Shown here in pieces: positions 39,325 to 49,615 of a stretch of DNA of 64,000 bases (position 1 is its first letter; each line of letters opens with the position of its first letter). The stretch lies in assembly GCF_001690985.1 (NCBI RefSeq), contig NZ_MAJS01000012.1:1-64000 (forward strand). The letters are read 5' to 3'. The translations under genes were made by a program, and so were the position numbers. The notes beneath the pieces were generated by a model. The model was not told the DNA's origin and made no database searches. It saw only the letters and a list, made by a program, of their open reading frames with translations. This DNA comes from Aliivibrio sp. 1S175. Its GTDB lineage: Bacteria > Pseudomonadota > Gammaproteobacteria > Enterobacterales > Vibrionaceae.

Positions 39325-40470
39325 ATGAGAGCTCAATTGAATAAGAATAACTTAAAAACACCTTATTTTATGATTGATGAAAAGAAGTTAGTTGCTAATC
39401 TTGAAGTAGCTAAACGATTAAAAGAGCTATCAGGGGTCAAGTTAGTATTGGCATTAAAATGCTTTTCGACGTGGGGCATATTTAGCATCATTAAACCTTA
39501 TCTTGACGGTACAACAAGCAGTGGTCCTTATGAAGTCAAATTAGGTAATGAGACTTTTGGTGGTGAAACCCATGCTTACAGTGTGGGCTACAGTGAAGAT
39601 GATGTAAAAGAAGTCGTCGATATTTGCGATAAAATGATCTTTAATTCGCAATCGCAACTTGCAGCTTATCGCCATTTAGTTGAAGGAAAGGCATCAATAG
39701 GACTTCGCTTAAATCCCGGAGTCAGTTATGCAGGCCAAGACTTGGCTAACCCTGCTCGTGAATTTTCACGTTTAGGAGTACAAGCTGATCATCTCGATCC
39801 TCAAGTGCTTGAAAGTATCAATGGTGTTATGTTCCACATGAATTGTGAAAATAAAGACGTAGATGCATTTTCATCATTATTAGAAGCAATTTCAGATAAA
39901 TTTGGTGCTTATCTCGATAAGTTAGAGTGGGTAAGTTTAGGGGGTGGTGTGTTCTTTACATGGCCAGACTATGATGTTGAAAAATTAGCATTGGTTTTAA
40001 AAACGTTTTCAGAGAGGCATGGAGTACAACTCTATCTTGAGCCAGGCGAAGCGATCATTACAAAAACCGCGGATCTTGTTGTGAGTGTGGTCGATATTGT
40101 TGAGAATGGTAAGAAAACAGCCATAGTTGATTCTGCAACAGAAGCACATCGTCTTGATACCTTAATCTATAATGAACCAGCATCAGTATTAGAGTCTTCT
40201 GAGAATGGGAAATACAATTATGTGATTGGATCTTGTTCATGTTTAGCGGGAGATCAGTTTTGCGAAACACAATTTGAACAACCATTAGAAATAGGCCAAA
40301 AGCTGCACCTATTAGATAGCGCTGGTTATACCATGGTGAAGCTAAACTGGTTTAACGGTTTGAAAATGCCATCTATATACTGTGAGCGAGCCAACGGTCA
40401 GATTGAAAAAATGAATGAGTTTAGTTATAACGATTTCAAACGCTCATTATCACAATGGACAGTTAGTTAA
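39325..40470 (+). CDS. nspC: Carboxynorspermidine decarboxylase
   Basis: The 381-residue PLP enzyme of the alanine-racemase fold removes CO2 from carboxynorspermidine to give norspermidine. The PLP lysine is Lys45 in LALKCF. The glycine-rich SLGGG (about 208-212), LEPGEA near residue 240 and the [11 protein letters not shown] cysteine motif near residue 310 complete the active site. In V. cholerae this enzyme affects biofilm formation through norspermidine signalling. It is the third gene of the operon and ends at a strong terminator. Confidence 0.95.
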   Translation: MRAQLNKNNLKTPYFMIDEKKLVANLEVAKRLKELSGVKLVLALKCFSTWGIFSIIKPYLDGTTSSGPYEVKLGNETFGGETHAYSVGYSEDDVKEVVDICDKMIFNSQSQLAAYRHLVEGKASIGLRLNPGVSYAGQDLANPAREFSRLGVQADHLDPQVLESINGVMFHMNCENKDVDAFSSLLEAISDKFGAYLDKLEWVSLGGGVFFTWPDYDVEKLALVLKTFSERHGVQLYLEPGEAIITKTADLVVSVVDIVENGKKTAIVDSATEAHRLDTLIYNEPASVLESSENGKYNYVIGSCSCLAGDQFCETQFEQPLEIGQKLHLLDSAGYTMVKLNWFNGLKMPSIYCERANGQIEKMNEFSYNDFKRSLSQWTVS

Positions 40471-40490
40471 CTGTAATTAATGCATATAAC

Positions 40491-40520
40491 AATGGCAGTA
40501 TATTCATACTGCTATTTTTT
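40491..40520. terminator. Bidirectional terminator between nspC and yccS
   Basis: AATGGCAGTAT pairs with ATACTGCTATT (40491-40501 with 40506-40516), with a 4-base loop and a long T run. Confidence 0.9.
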
Positions 40521-42680
40521 TTCAGAAACCTGAGTGCCTAATATCGTAGATAAAGAATGCATTTCAGGTAGGATTTGATGCATTAAATGCAGTTGTTGTA
40601 ATACCATTCTTACAGAGTCCTCATCTTCATCGCGCCATTCAGATAATCGTTTCTCAATGCTTTCTTCTGCCATAATATTTAATTCTTCATTACAGTCAGA
40701 ATTCGTAAACTGACATTGGATTTGGTTCAGATGTGAATGAATAATACGGTGTGATTCAGCAACCAATTGATGAGTTTCTTCATCTTTTAATCGTGTTCTA
40801 TGGGCACCAAGTGCAGAAATATAGCTAAGCATCGCATGACATAGGCAAAGAAAACGAAATGATTCGTCTACTGCAGTTTGGTATTTTCCTGGTTCTATAA
40901 GCATGTTACTAATGGCAGAACTAAGTGCGGCTTCATTATTATGAGCCTGGCGTCGAGAGAGTCGATATTGGAGGGAATCTTTTTTTCCCGCCCTATATTG
41001 AGCAATAATATTTGATAAGTAATCTTGATGGGCATGAACCGTATCAGCCATTACCTTATGTAAGCGCTTGGATTGCCAGTCAGGCAAAATATAAGTGACG
41101 GCAACCACAGCCAAAATACAGCCAACAATGGTATCTCCCAAACGAGGAAGAATTACGGCATAACCTTCACCTAATTGGTTAAAGCAAAATAAAACTAAGA
41201 TTGTGATGAAGGCGGTAGCAAAGCCATAGTTAGCTAGACGAAAAGCAAAGAACAAAACCCCAGCAATAACCATTAAAACTAATTGACTATCCAGAGAAGG
41301 AAACAGAACGAGCAGTGCCGTTCCTGCCAACAGTCCGATCAGAGTTCCAGCGACACGAGCAACGAGTTTTTCTTTTGTGGCACTGTAGTTTGGTTGGCAG
41401 ACAAAAAGCGTGGTCAATAAAATCCAATAGCCGCGATCCAAATCAAATGCTTGAATAATGCCATAACCAGCAGTGAGAGCTAAAGCCATTCGAATAGCGT
41501 GGCGAAATAGAACAGAATCAGTGGTTAGATTCGCTCTTAATCGTTGCCACATTGCTTTAGGGGTATGAGCTCCTTGATCAGCCAATACGGTGTCTTCTTC
41601 GCTTTCTAAACTTCGTTCAGGATTGCTAATATTGGCAAATTGACGTTCAACCGTCGCGAGGTTGTTAAATAAATATTCAAGCTGAATTACCGATAAGCGC
41701 CACTCTGGTCGCTGCTGTTCCTTCAGGGCAATTAAGGATTGTTGTAATTCATCTAATGCAAAAATAGAGGTTTGGGCGTGTTGATAAGGTAAACCAAGTG
41801 ATAAACAACGAGCGACTTCTTTACAAGCCTCTGATTGGCTATGCAATAAATGCTTAAAGCGAAAGAGAATATCACTTCGGTTAAATGTATTAGCAAGATC
41901 TTGATAGCGATAATGGCTAGAGCTGACTCGCTCATGGATGTCTTGAGCAATAAAATATATCTTTAGAAAGCGGTCGCTTGCACCAACAACATGGCCGCCT
42001 TTAGCTCTCGTTAATAAAGATGCCTTACTGTTATTCAACGCCGTCACCATTTGTGCGTTATTTTTTGCTTCTTGAAGGCGGTAAGGCTGAGGTACTAGAT
42101 TTGTGATGGGATGAAATAGCTCACTTTTACTATTTAAGTAAGTCGCCATGGTATCAAAAACGGTAGCTAGGTTTTGTTGTACTGGCTGTAAAGGCCAGAA
42201 AATTTGCCAAGTTAATGAGATTGAATAATACCAAGCAGCCCCCCCTAGAAGAAGCATAGGTTGATACCATATGTTAGGGCTTTCTGCTGCGCCTAGCATG
42301 GTATAAATAGCGATCAGTAAAGAACCAAATGCGATGCTTGCATAACGAGGGCCTAAGGCTCCAAGCATGATAAACGAAAAAGTAGAGCAAAAAAGACCAA
42401 TCGCAAATAAGATAGGGGTTTTAAAAAGAAGCTCAATAGAGAAAGCTGCAACGGCAAAGCAAATAAAAGTTAAGAAAAGAGCCTTGAGTCGACCAGATAA
42501 TTTATCGTCAGTTTCTGCTAATGCAGCGGCAATGATGCCTAAAATTAATGGAGTAATTGCGGTGTTTTGTTCTAAATACCAACAAGGAATAACCGCGCCA
42601 ACTAGAGCGATTAATACACGAATACTGAAATTAATGGTTTTATTGGACCAATATTGACGAAAAAGTTGGCGATAGCTCAC
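40512..42680 (-). CDS. yccS: YccS-family membrane protein
   Basis: The 722-residue inner-membrane protein has two blocks of about five membrane helices (residues 15-160 and 385-520), each followed by a large cytoplasmic helical region. This is the FUSC/YccS-YhfK architecture related to AaeB-type efflux pumps. Substrate is unknown. It is the neighbour of helD in E. coli as well, here divergent from helD. The stop codon overlaps the terminator T run of the convergent nspC. Confidence 0.9.
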   Translation of the reverse strand: MSYRQLFRQYWSNKTINFSIRVLIALVGAVIPCWYLEQNTAITPLILGIIAAALAETDDKLSGRLKALFLTFICFAVAAFSIELLFKTPILFAIGLFCSTFSFIMLGALGPRYASIAFGSLLIAIYTMLGAAESPNIWYQPMLLLGGAAWYYSISLTWQIFWPLQPVQQNLATVFDTMATYLNSKSELFHPITNLVPQPYRLQEAKNNAQMVTALNNSKASLLTRAKGGHVVGASDRFLKIYFIAQDIHERVSSSHYRYQDLANTFNRSDILFRFKHLLHSQSEACKEVARCLSLGLPYQHAQTSIFALDELQQSLIALKEQQRPEWRLSVIQLEYLFNNLATVERQFANISNPERSLESEEDTVLADQGAHTPKAMWQRLRANLTTDSVLFRHAIRMALALTAGYGIIQAFDLDRGYWILLTTLFVCQPNYSATKEKLVARVAGTLIGLLAGTALLVLFPSLDSQLVLMVIAGVLFFAFRLANYGFATAFITILVLFCFNQLGEGYAVILPRLGDTIVGCILAVVAVTYILPDWQSKRLHKVMADTVHAHQDYLSNIIAQYRAGKKDSLQYRLSRRQAHNNEAALSSAISNMLIEPGKYQTAVDESFRFLCLCHAMLSYISALGAHRTRLKDEETHQLVAESHRIIHSHLNQIQCQFTNSDCNEELNIMAEESIEKRLSEWRDEDEDSVRMVLQQLHLMHQILPEMHSLSTILGTQVSEKK

Positions 42681-42876
42681 AATAGGTATTATCTAATAAT
42701 GCAAAAGCCTATCATAACAAAGTCCTATAGGGATGAAAGCAACATAGAGTAGATCATTGTCTTAATACTGATCTGGGACAACAAAAAAAGAACCTGATAT
42801 CCTATCCCTCTTCCAGTCATCCATGGGTGCTTAAAATATGCCCATAAATATAATTATCCTTAGGTAGTATTGAATC

Positions 42877-44940
42877 ATGCAGATCAAAGCAACCACCTTC
42901 GCTCAGTGGTTAGTTCAAGGTGATTATTATCAACTTGAATTAGAGCAAGAGCAGCTGTTGTTTACCTCACATAAGTTCCAAGTATCTGTTCCGTTTGATA
43001 AATGGAGTGGAAAGGTTACCTTTCAAAGAGGGTTGATTTGGAGTTCTCTGTGTTTTTATAATCGTAATGAACAAATTGCGTGGCGAGTGTCAGGTTTACC
43101 GTGGCAAGAATGCGATGTCATTATTAATACCGTATTAAATGCGTATGCTGATTGGAAAGAATCTAAAATAGTGATGCTTAATCAACTTAAACCACAAATG
43201 TTAAATTTGGTTAAAGACTTTAGTGGTCAGCGTCGTTTTTTAAAACAAACAGAAGCATTATTAATGGTTGAAAAATTGTATGATTTGTTTGAACAAACAC
43301 AATTATCAATTCCACTTGCTGAGCAGCTCCAACCAAATTGTATTGCTCCTGTTCTTAACTGGCTTACCGATCCAGAGTTACAATTAACAGAACTTAATAA
43401 TGAATGGTTAGAGGAACAAAAAACAGAATGGAAAGATTTCTTTTCTAGATGTGAATCTCAGCCACTTAATGAATCTCAGCAAAGTGCCTTGTTATTAAAT
43501 GAGGATCATACCTTAGTCTTAGCGGGTGCTGGTTCCGGTAAAACGAGCGTCCTTGTTGCTCGGGTTAATTATTTAATTGAAAGTGGCCAGGCACAGCCTG
43601 ATGAAGTGTTATTGCTTGCTTTTGGCCGCCAAGCCGCTCAAGAGATGTCAGGCAGAATTATCGAGAAATTGGGGTTTGATGTTGGTCAAAAAGTAAAGGT
43701 CGCTACATTTCATCAATTAGGATTAGAAATTATTCGCCATGCGGAATACCAACAGCCTAAACTTTCTTGTCTGGTTACTGATGTAAAAAGCCGTAAAGAA
43801 TGGTTTGTTCACGTACTTGATTCAGAATGGAAAAATGCGACGGCGATGAATCGTTGGAAAAAACATCTAAAAAAATGGCCAATTGCTTATCTTCGTGGTG
43901 ATGTCGATTTAAAAGAAGAATCGCATAATGAGAAGCTTCAAGAATGGTTATATAAACAGATCTGCCAACTAAATGCATTGCAATTGGATAAAAAATCAAC
44001 GTTAGAAAAGATAGAATCACATCTTGATGCTGCACGATTAAAAAGTGAATTAAATATCGTTTGGCCGTTTTTTAAGGCGTATGAACGAACGTTAAAGCAT
44101 GAAGAGGCGATTGACTACGAGTTGATGATCTCAAAAGCTAAGCAGTATATTAATGATAAAAAATATGCACTGCCTTGGGCGTTTGTGATGGTGGATGAGT
44201 ATCAAGATATTTCACCACAGCGTTTAGATTTAATTGAAGCGATTTGTCACAACGAAAATACGCATCAAGAAAAAGCAACGCTCTTTGCTGTGGGAGATGA
44301 TTGGCAAGCGATTTATCGTTTTGCAGGTGCTGATGTATCTTTAACTACCGGTTTTGAAAAGCGTTTTCAATCAACTCAAATTGCATATTTATCTACGACA
44401 TATCGCTTTAATGATCAAATTGGTGCAGTGGCAAATAGGTTTATCCAAGAAAACCCGATGCAGCTTACAAAAGAGCTGAACAGCTTTACTAAGCAAAAAA
44501 GAAAAGCCGTGAAAGTGATAGAGCATAATTCAATTGAAAAAGAATTATTGTCATTATCTAAAAATAGTAAAGATGGCGATAAAGTGTTAATTCTGGGGCG
44601 AAACCATAGCCATAAACCAGATGGTTTTGATGAATGGACAAAGTTTTATCCTGGATTAAATTTGGAATATAAAACGTGTCATGCGAGTAAAGGAACTGAA
44701 GCCGATTATGTTTTTATTGTTGAAATGACAGACGGTCAATTTCCGATGAAAATCAGATCAGAATCTCTAGATAGCGCATTACTTCCTCATGAAGAGGAGT
44801 TTAGTTATGCAGAAGAACGCCGTTTATTTTATGTTGCATTAACCAGAGCCAAGAAAAAGGTCTGGGTAGCATATCATGGCAAACCTTCTCCCTTTGTTCA
44901 GGAAATCGTTGATAAAGATTACCCTGTTATTATTGAGTAA
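42877..44940 (+). CDS. helD: DNA helicase IV
   Basis: The 687-residue UvrD-family 3'-5' helicase is close to the 684 of E. coli HelD. Walker A AGAGSGKT is at residues 216-223, the Walker B motif is VDEYQDIS, and motif VI is EERRLFYVALTRAKK near residue 640. The N-terminal 200 residues form the HelD-specific domain. It works in recombination and repair. The gene lies between yccS and mgsA as in the E. coli yccS-yccF-helD-mgsA-yccT cluster. Confidence 0.94.
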   Translation: MQIKATTFAQWLVQGDYYQLELEQEQLLFTSHKFQVSVPFDKWSGKVTFQRGLIWSSLCFYNRNEQIAWRVSGLPWQECDVIINTVLNAYADWKESKIVMLNQLKPQMLNLVKDFSGQRRFLKQTEALLMVEKLYDLFEQTQLSIPLAEQLQPNCIAPVLNWLTDPELQLTELNNEWLEEQKTEWKDFFSRCESQPLNESQQSALLLNEDHTLVLAGAGSGKTSVLVARVNYLIESGQAQPDEVLLLAFGRQAAQEMSGRIIEKLGFDVGQKVKVATFHQLGLEIIRHAEYQQPKLSCLVTDVKSRKEWFVHVLDSEWKNATAMNRWKKHLKKWPIAYLRGDVDLKEESHNEKLQEWLYKQICQLNALQLDKKSTLEKIESHLDAARLKSELNIVWPFFKAYERTLKHEEAIDYELMISKAKQYINDKKYALPWAFVMVDEYQDISPQRLDLIEAICHNENTHQEKATLFAVGDDWQAIYRFAGADVSLTTGFEKRFQSTQIAYLSTTYRFNDQIGAVANRFIQENPMQLTKELNSFTKQKRKAVKVIEHNSIEKELLSLSKNSKDGDKVLILGRNHSHKPDGFDEWTKFYPGLNLEYKTCHASKGTEADYVFIVEMTDGQFPMKIRSESLDSALLPHEEEFSYAEERRLFYVALTRAKKKVWVAYHGKPSPFVQEIVDKDYPVIIE

Positions 44941-44955
44941 TATTCTTAAGTTAAT

Positions 44956-44990
44956 AAAAAGCCCTTACTTACTATAAGTAGGGGCTTTTA
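44956..44990. terminator. Bidirectional terminator between helD and mgsA
   Basis: A stem of 14 pairs (AAAAGCCC-TTACTT with AAGTA-GGGGCTTTT, one G-U) at about 44957-44989 has flanking A and T runs. Confidence 0.88.
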
Positions 44991-45018
44991 TTTATAAGTA
45001 AGCTGTTAGCGAGTTTTA

Positions 45019-45474
45019 TTATACACGTTCAGCTAAATAGGCTGCATAATCAGGAATTTCGATCTCGACTTCTTTTGTCATATTAGGCGAAGTAATCATT
45101 AATTTTGCACTTGCGCGGTTCATTGCAACAGGTACATTCCATACTGTCGCTATGCGTAATAAGGCTTTAACATCAGGATCGTGAGGAACTGCGTTTAGTG
45201 GATCCCAGAAAAAGATCATCATATCAATCTTACCTTCTGAGATTAAAGCGCCTAATTGCTGGTCTCCGCCCATAGGACCGCTTAATAAACTTTTAATTGC
45301 TAACCCGGTTTCTCTGCTAAGAAGATTTCCTGTTGTGCCTGTAGCAAATAGAAAATGACCTTGTAATGCTTCCTTGTTTTCAGTAACCCAACGTAAAAGC
45401 TCTGGCTTGTAATGGTCATGAGCCACAAGTGCTATATTCTTATGAGCAGGGATAATCCGTGTTGTTTTTTTCAT
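45019..45474 (-). CDS. mgsA: Methylglyoxal synthase
   Basis: The cytoplasmic enzyme of 151 residues converts dihydroxyacetone phosphate to methylglyoxal and phosphate, a bypass relieving sugar-phosphate stress. ATG 45474 has AAGGA seven bases upstream and gives the family start [21 protein letters not shown] longer frame to 45525 is rejected. The phosphate-binding loop [13 protein letters not shown] and the catalytic [10 protein letters not shown] are present. Synteny with helD is conserved. Confidence 0.95.
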   Translation of the reverse strand: MKKTTRIIPAHKNIALVAHDHYKPELLRWVTENKEALQGHFLFATGTTGNLLSRETGLAIKSLLSGPMGGDQQLGALISEGKIDMMIFFWDPLNAVPHDPDVKALLRIATVWNVPVAMNRASAKLMITSPNMTKEVEIEIPDYAAYLAERV

Positions 45475-45541
45475 TAAAGGTTCCTTAATTATAATTTTCT
45501 TTAACTTACTACTTTTACATCTCAACTAAATGACACTGCAA

Positions 45542-46537
45542 CTAAGGTTGTGCAGCTACAAAAAACGTAGGGCGGTATTCCGCAGGAGAGAGAGAGTCGA
45601 GTAATACCTTTTTTGGTAAATGGTTTGGTGTTAATGCTTCTATTTTTGGCGATAATTTAAAAGGCAATGGTTTATTATTTAAGTACCCAATCGCCTGTTG
45701 GACACTTAACTTGCCTTGTAAAACCATTTTATCAGTAGGAGAAAATAACACACGTTTACGTAATAAACCGCGATATACCGCATGACTTAGATAAGTAGAC
45801 ACTAATCCAACTTCATTTTGCATTTTTCTACTAGCAAGTTCGCTGATCGCAACTTCAATTGCAACGGCTCCGCCCACTAAATAATCTAATTTTTCACTTT
45901 GAAGTGCATCTTGAATAAGGTTGCGTTGGAGTTCTTTACTGTTATCCCCCCAGTAGGTCGCACTGACCACAATATCACTTTCTTTTATTGCGTCGTTAAA
46001 CCCTTTAGTTACTGGTTTTGTTCCGCCACGAGTTTTAGGCCCTGGTAGCCACCCAATGTAAGTGATACCTGAGTCTTTAGGGTGTCTCTTGGCTAAAAAC
46101 TCTCCCGCTTTATAGCCCATGTCGTACCAATCTACTCCGACTTCACCAAGATGAATGGGCGGCAGAGGAGGTAATGAACTCGTTAATTGATTTACAGTAG
46201 CGAAAATAGGTATTCCAGAGGTTAATCTTTTTAAGTCACTTTGGTAAACAATAGGATCAACGGTACCTAATAAAATAGCGTCAGCACCAATAGATACGCA
46301 TTGTTCTATCTGTTCTTTTTGACGGTCAATGTTAGGATAACCACCTGATTCATAGACGGTTAATTCAATATTTTTGCGCTTTGCTTCTTCAACCATGCCG
46401 TAATTGACGGAAAGCCAATAAGAGTCTTTTAAGTGTGGGTAAATAGCACACAATTTCCATGATTCTTTTGCGTGTGCAAGAGGGGATAATAAGATGGAAA
46501 TTAATAAGATAGCTATGGAATGAAAAGTAAGTTTCAT
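45542..46537 (-). CDS. torT: Periplasmic TMAO-binding protein TorT
   Basis: The 331-residue periplasmic binding protein has a signal peptide cleaved after LSPLAHA (about residue 23). It is followed by a type 1 sugar-binding-like fold (WKLCAIYPHLKDSYWLSVNYG; VGLVSTYLSHAVYRG). TorT binds trimethylamine N-oxide and presents it to the sensor kinase TorS. It is divergent from torS with 74 bases between start codons. No torR or TMAO reductase genes are in the window. Confidence 0.92.
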   Translation of the reverse strand: MKLTFHSIAILLISILLSPLAHAKESWKLCAIYPHLKDSYWLSVNYGMVEEAKRKNIELTVYESGGYPNIDRQKEQIEQCVSIGADAILLGTVDPIVYQSDLKRLTSGIPIFATVNQLTSSLPPLPPIHLGEVGVDWYDMGYKAGEFLAKRHPKDSGITYIGWLPGPKTRGGTKPVTKGFNDAIKESDIVVSATYWGDNSKELQRNLIQDALQSEKLDYLVGGAVAIEVAISELASRKMQNEVGLVSTYLSHAVYRGLLRKRVLFSPTDKMVLQGKLSVQQAIGYLNNKPLPFKLSPKIEALTPNHLPKKVLLDSLSPAEYRPTFFVAAQP

Positions 46538-46611
46538 GGTCTCTTCGCACTGACTTTAGGTTGGTGATATGATACTCGCATTACTTCATTTTCTAAAGTG
46601 TATTCAAGATT

Positions 46612-49488
46612 ATGTTATTTGCTTCTACAGGGATAGGTCGAAAGCTATTTCTTACTTTTATGGTGATGATTGCTCTTATGGCTTTTGGATCTGTTGTTAG
46701 TGTTCTTGGTTTCTCTTATGTTGAAAAAACAGAAAGAACAGTAATAGATTCGGCCATTCCTGCGGTAATTGAAGCTCGATATATTTCTGATTTAAGTACA
46801 AAAATAATTTCTACTTCTCAATTACTTTCTCAAGTTAATTCAGAAAAAGAACGAAAAAAATACGGCAAAGAATTATTTACCTCGATTGAAAGCTTATATG
46901 TCCGGTTGAAAGGGCTGGGGGTTTATCCATTTGATAAAGCGTTACTTACTCGTTTAGATCATCAAGTTCAAGAGATTGTTGATAATTTAGCAACGATGGG
47001 AAATAACGTTGGTGAAAAAGTGGTTCTGCACAGTCTTATTCAAAATAAAAGTCAAAAGCTAACCAAAACAGCGCTTCAATTAGAAGAATTAGCTCGTTCG
47101 CAAGTTCTTAACTCAAACACGATCACCATTGCTAATGTTGTTAAAATTTATGATCTTGTTGAAAATAAAGATGACGATGCAGTTTATAAAGCATTAGATA
47201 CATTAGTTGAAATAGATCTTGATTTGGCCGAACGTTTACATGAATTACGTTTGCTCACATTTAAGGTTGTTAATACGATTGATGATGCGAGAAACAGCCA
47301 CAATATCGTTAATGTTGAAAAATTACGCCAAGATTTCAATCGAGACATGACGATTATTACTCGTCGTGTGCAAGCTGTTGAAGATCCAAGTCGAACAAAG
47401 CAAATGTTGGTATTAGCAAATAATCTTACTAAAAGTGAACGTCTTTTTAATGAGCTAATTCAATTAATCAATATAAATCAACAATTGAAATCGTTAAGTG
47501 ATGAAAATATTCATCAATTCCAAGAATTAAATTTAACGATTGCACAACTCTTAGAGCAAGCGAATGATGTCACGAAACAAGCTGTTGCTGATGTGAACTT
47601 TGTACTAAAAGTGGTACAGCAACTACTTATTTCTATTACGTTATTGGGTTTATGTTTAGTTATCTACATTATGTGGCGCTACGTATATGCTCGCGTAATT
47701 ATGCGACTTAATCAATATGAACAAGCGATTACAAATGTTGCTAATGGGAAGTTAGACATCGAGTTAGATACATCAGGAGATGATGAATTAGCTCAAATGG
47801 GACGTTCAATTCTTGTCGCTAGAGATACAGCACAAGAACTTCAAGATTATAAAGACAGTTTAGAGTTGCAAATTGCTCAAAGAACCCAAGAACTAAAGTC
47901 GAGTAATGAGCGCTTAAACGTTGAAATAATTAATCATGATAAAGCGCGTGATTTAGCGGAACAAGCCAATCGAGCTAAATCTGCTTTCTTAGCAACGATG
48001 AGCCATGAGATCCGAACGCCACTAAATGGTGTTCTTGGGACTGGAGAGTTATTACGCGGAAGTGGCTTAACGGCTTTGCAACAACAATATGTTGATATTA
48101 TTAATCGCAGTGGTGAAAACTTACTGGATTTACTTAATGATATTTTAGATTACTCAAAAATTGAAGCCGGTCATTTATCTATTCGTAATGTAAATTTTAA
48201 CGTGCATTCTATGGTTACAGATGTACATCATTTATTTAGTTCAAGGGCTCAACAGAAAGGGATTACTCTTGCGTTTGATGTTCCGGCAGAGATACCTGCG
48301 TGGTGGATAGGAGATAGCACCCGAATTAGACAAGTGTTGAATAACTTTGTCGGTAACGCGGTTAAATTTACCCATGTAGGTAGTGTGACAATTCAATTGC
48401 ACGTTATTTTGGATACGACGTTATTGTTTGAGGTGGTTGATACTGGTGTTGGTATTGCCAAGCATGAAATGGGTAATTTGTTTGAGGCGTTTACTCAAGC
48501 AGAAGAAGGGCAAAAAGTTTATGGTGGAACAGGTCTAGGGCTTGCGATTAGCCAGCGCTTAATTGAAGCGATGGACGGTGAAATTGGTGTTGACTCACAA
48601 GAGGGGCTAGGGAGTACATTTTGGTTCTCTTTAGAATTAGAGGAGGGGCATTGTATCATTGCCCATAATGAAGAAAGTACCACTCCTGATGTTGCTCCTG
48701 CTCATATTCTTCTAGTGGAAGATAATCCGGTTAATCAAATGGTGGCTGTTGGTTTCTTAGAACGCTTGGGTCACAAGGTTACCGCTGTTGATACCGGTAT
48801 CCTTGCGGAAGAGGCGTTAAAAAAAGACCAATTTGATATGCTATTTTTAGATATTAATCTACCTGATACGGATGGTGTCACTTTACAGAAGCGATTAAGA
48901 GAAATAGAACAGAACAAAGAGGGTTATACGCAACATACCCCTATACTTGCTGTTTCGGCTCACGTTTTTAATGAAGATGTTGAAAGCTATTTAGCCGCAG
49001 GGTTTGATGGTTTTTTAGGGAAACCTTTAATTGAAAATCAATTAATAAAAATGCTTAATCGTTTTTTAAGCGAGGTTCCTTTAATACAGGAAATAGAGAT
49101 GGCTCAAGAGGCATTAGCTTTTATTTCTGATAATAATAGCATTGAGGAAGCAGATGTGATTTTAAATGAGAAGGTTCTTCAAAGTGATCTGGCTGTGTTA
49201 GGAGAGGTTAGAATGGCCAAGATCATCGATCTATTTAGAGTATCCTCTAAAGATAATTTAGTTCAATTACAACATGCAATTATCAATAGAGATGTGTATC
49301 AAGTGAACCAGCTTGCACATAAATTAAAAGGATCTGCCGGTAGTCTTGGTTTAATGCAATTACACGCACTTTGTCATTCTTATGAAGAAAAAGGGAAAAG
49401 TGGTGACGTATCTGGTTGCAGTGATATCGAAATTTCTCAGGTTTATGGACAATCAATAGAGGCATTAAATACCTTTTTTGATAAATGA
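46612..49488 (+). CDS. torS: Hybrid sensor histidine kinase TorS
   Basis: The 958-residue tripartite kinase has membrane helices at about 13-35 and 333-356 flanking a periplasmic helical sensor. HAMP follows, then HisKA with His465 (TMSHEIRTP), an ATPase domain (GNAVKF near 583, GGTGLGLAIS near 640), a receiver with Asp747 and a C-terminal Hpt domain with His903 (AHKLKGSAGS). This gives the His-Asp-His relay expected for TorS, which answers TMAO with TorT. Its response regulator TorR must be encoded elsewhere. Confidence 0.94.
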   Translation: MLFASTGIGRKLFLTFMVMIALMAFGSVVSVLGFSYVEKTERTVIDSAIPAVIEARYISDLSTKIISTSQLLSQVNSEKERKKYGKELFTSIESLYVRLKGLGVYPFDKALLTRLDHQVQEIVDNLATMGNNVGEKVVLHSLIQNKSQKLTKTALQLEELARSQVLNSNTITIANVVKIYDLVENKDDDAVYKALDTLVEIDLDLAERLHELRLLTFKVVNTIDDARNSHNIVNVEKLRQDFNRDMTIITRRVQAVEDPSRTKQMLVLANNLTKSERLFNELIQLININQQLKSLSDENIHQFQELNLTIAQLLEQANDVTKQAVADVNFVLKVVQQLLISITLLGLCLVIYIMWRYVYARVIMRLNQYEQAITNVANGKLDIELDTSGDDELAQMGRSILVARDTAQELQDYKDSLELQIAQRTQELKSSNERLNVEIINHDKARDLAEQANRAKSAFLATMSHEIRTPLNGVLGTGELLRGSGLTALQQQYVDIINRSGENLLDLLNDILDYSKIEAGHLSIRNVNFNVHSMVTDVHHLFSSRAQQKGITLAFDVPAEIPAWWIGDSTRIRQVLNNFVGNAVKFTHVGSVTIQLHVILDTTLLFEVVDTGVGIAKHEMGNLFEAFTQAEEGQKVYGGTGLGLAISQRLIEAMDGEIGVDSQEGLGSTFWFSLELEEGHCIIAHNEESTTPDVAPAHILLVEDNPVNQMVAVGFLERLGHKVTAVDTGILAEEALKKDQFDMLFLDINLPDTDGVTLQKRLREIEQNKEGYTQHTPILAVSAHVFNEDVESYLAAGFDGFLGKPLIENQLIKMLNRFLSEVPLIQEIEMAQEALAFISDNNSIEEADVILNEKVLQSDLAVLGEVRMAKIIDLFRVSSKDNLVQLQHAIINRDVYQVNQLAHKLKGSAGSLGLMQLHALCHSYEEKGKSGDVSGCSDIEISQVYGQSIEALNTFFDK

Positions 49489-49615
49489 AATTAACTTCAT
49501 AAATATCAATAATATGAGAGAAATTTATTTGCCAATATGATGGGTTTGGACAATTTATATTTAGCGTTATTTGGTATAGTTCTGTGGAATAATTTTTATT
49601 TCATATGGATAGGTT

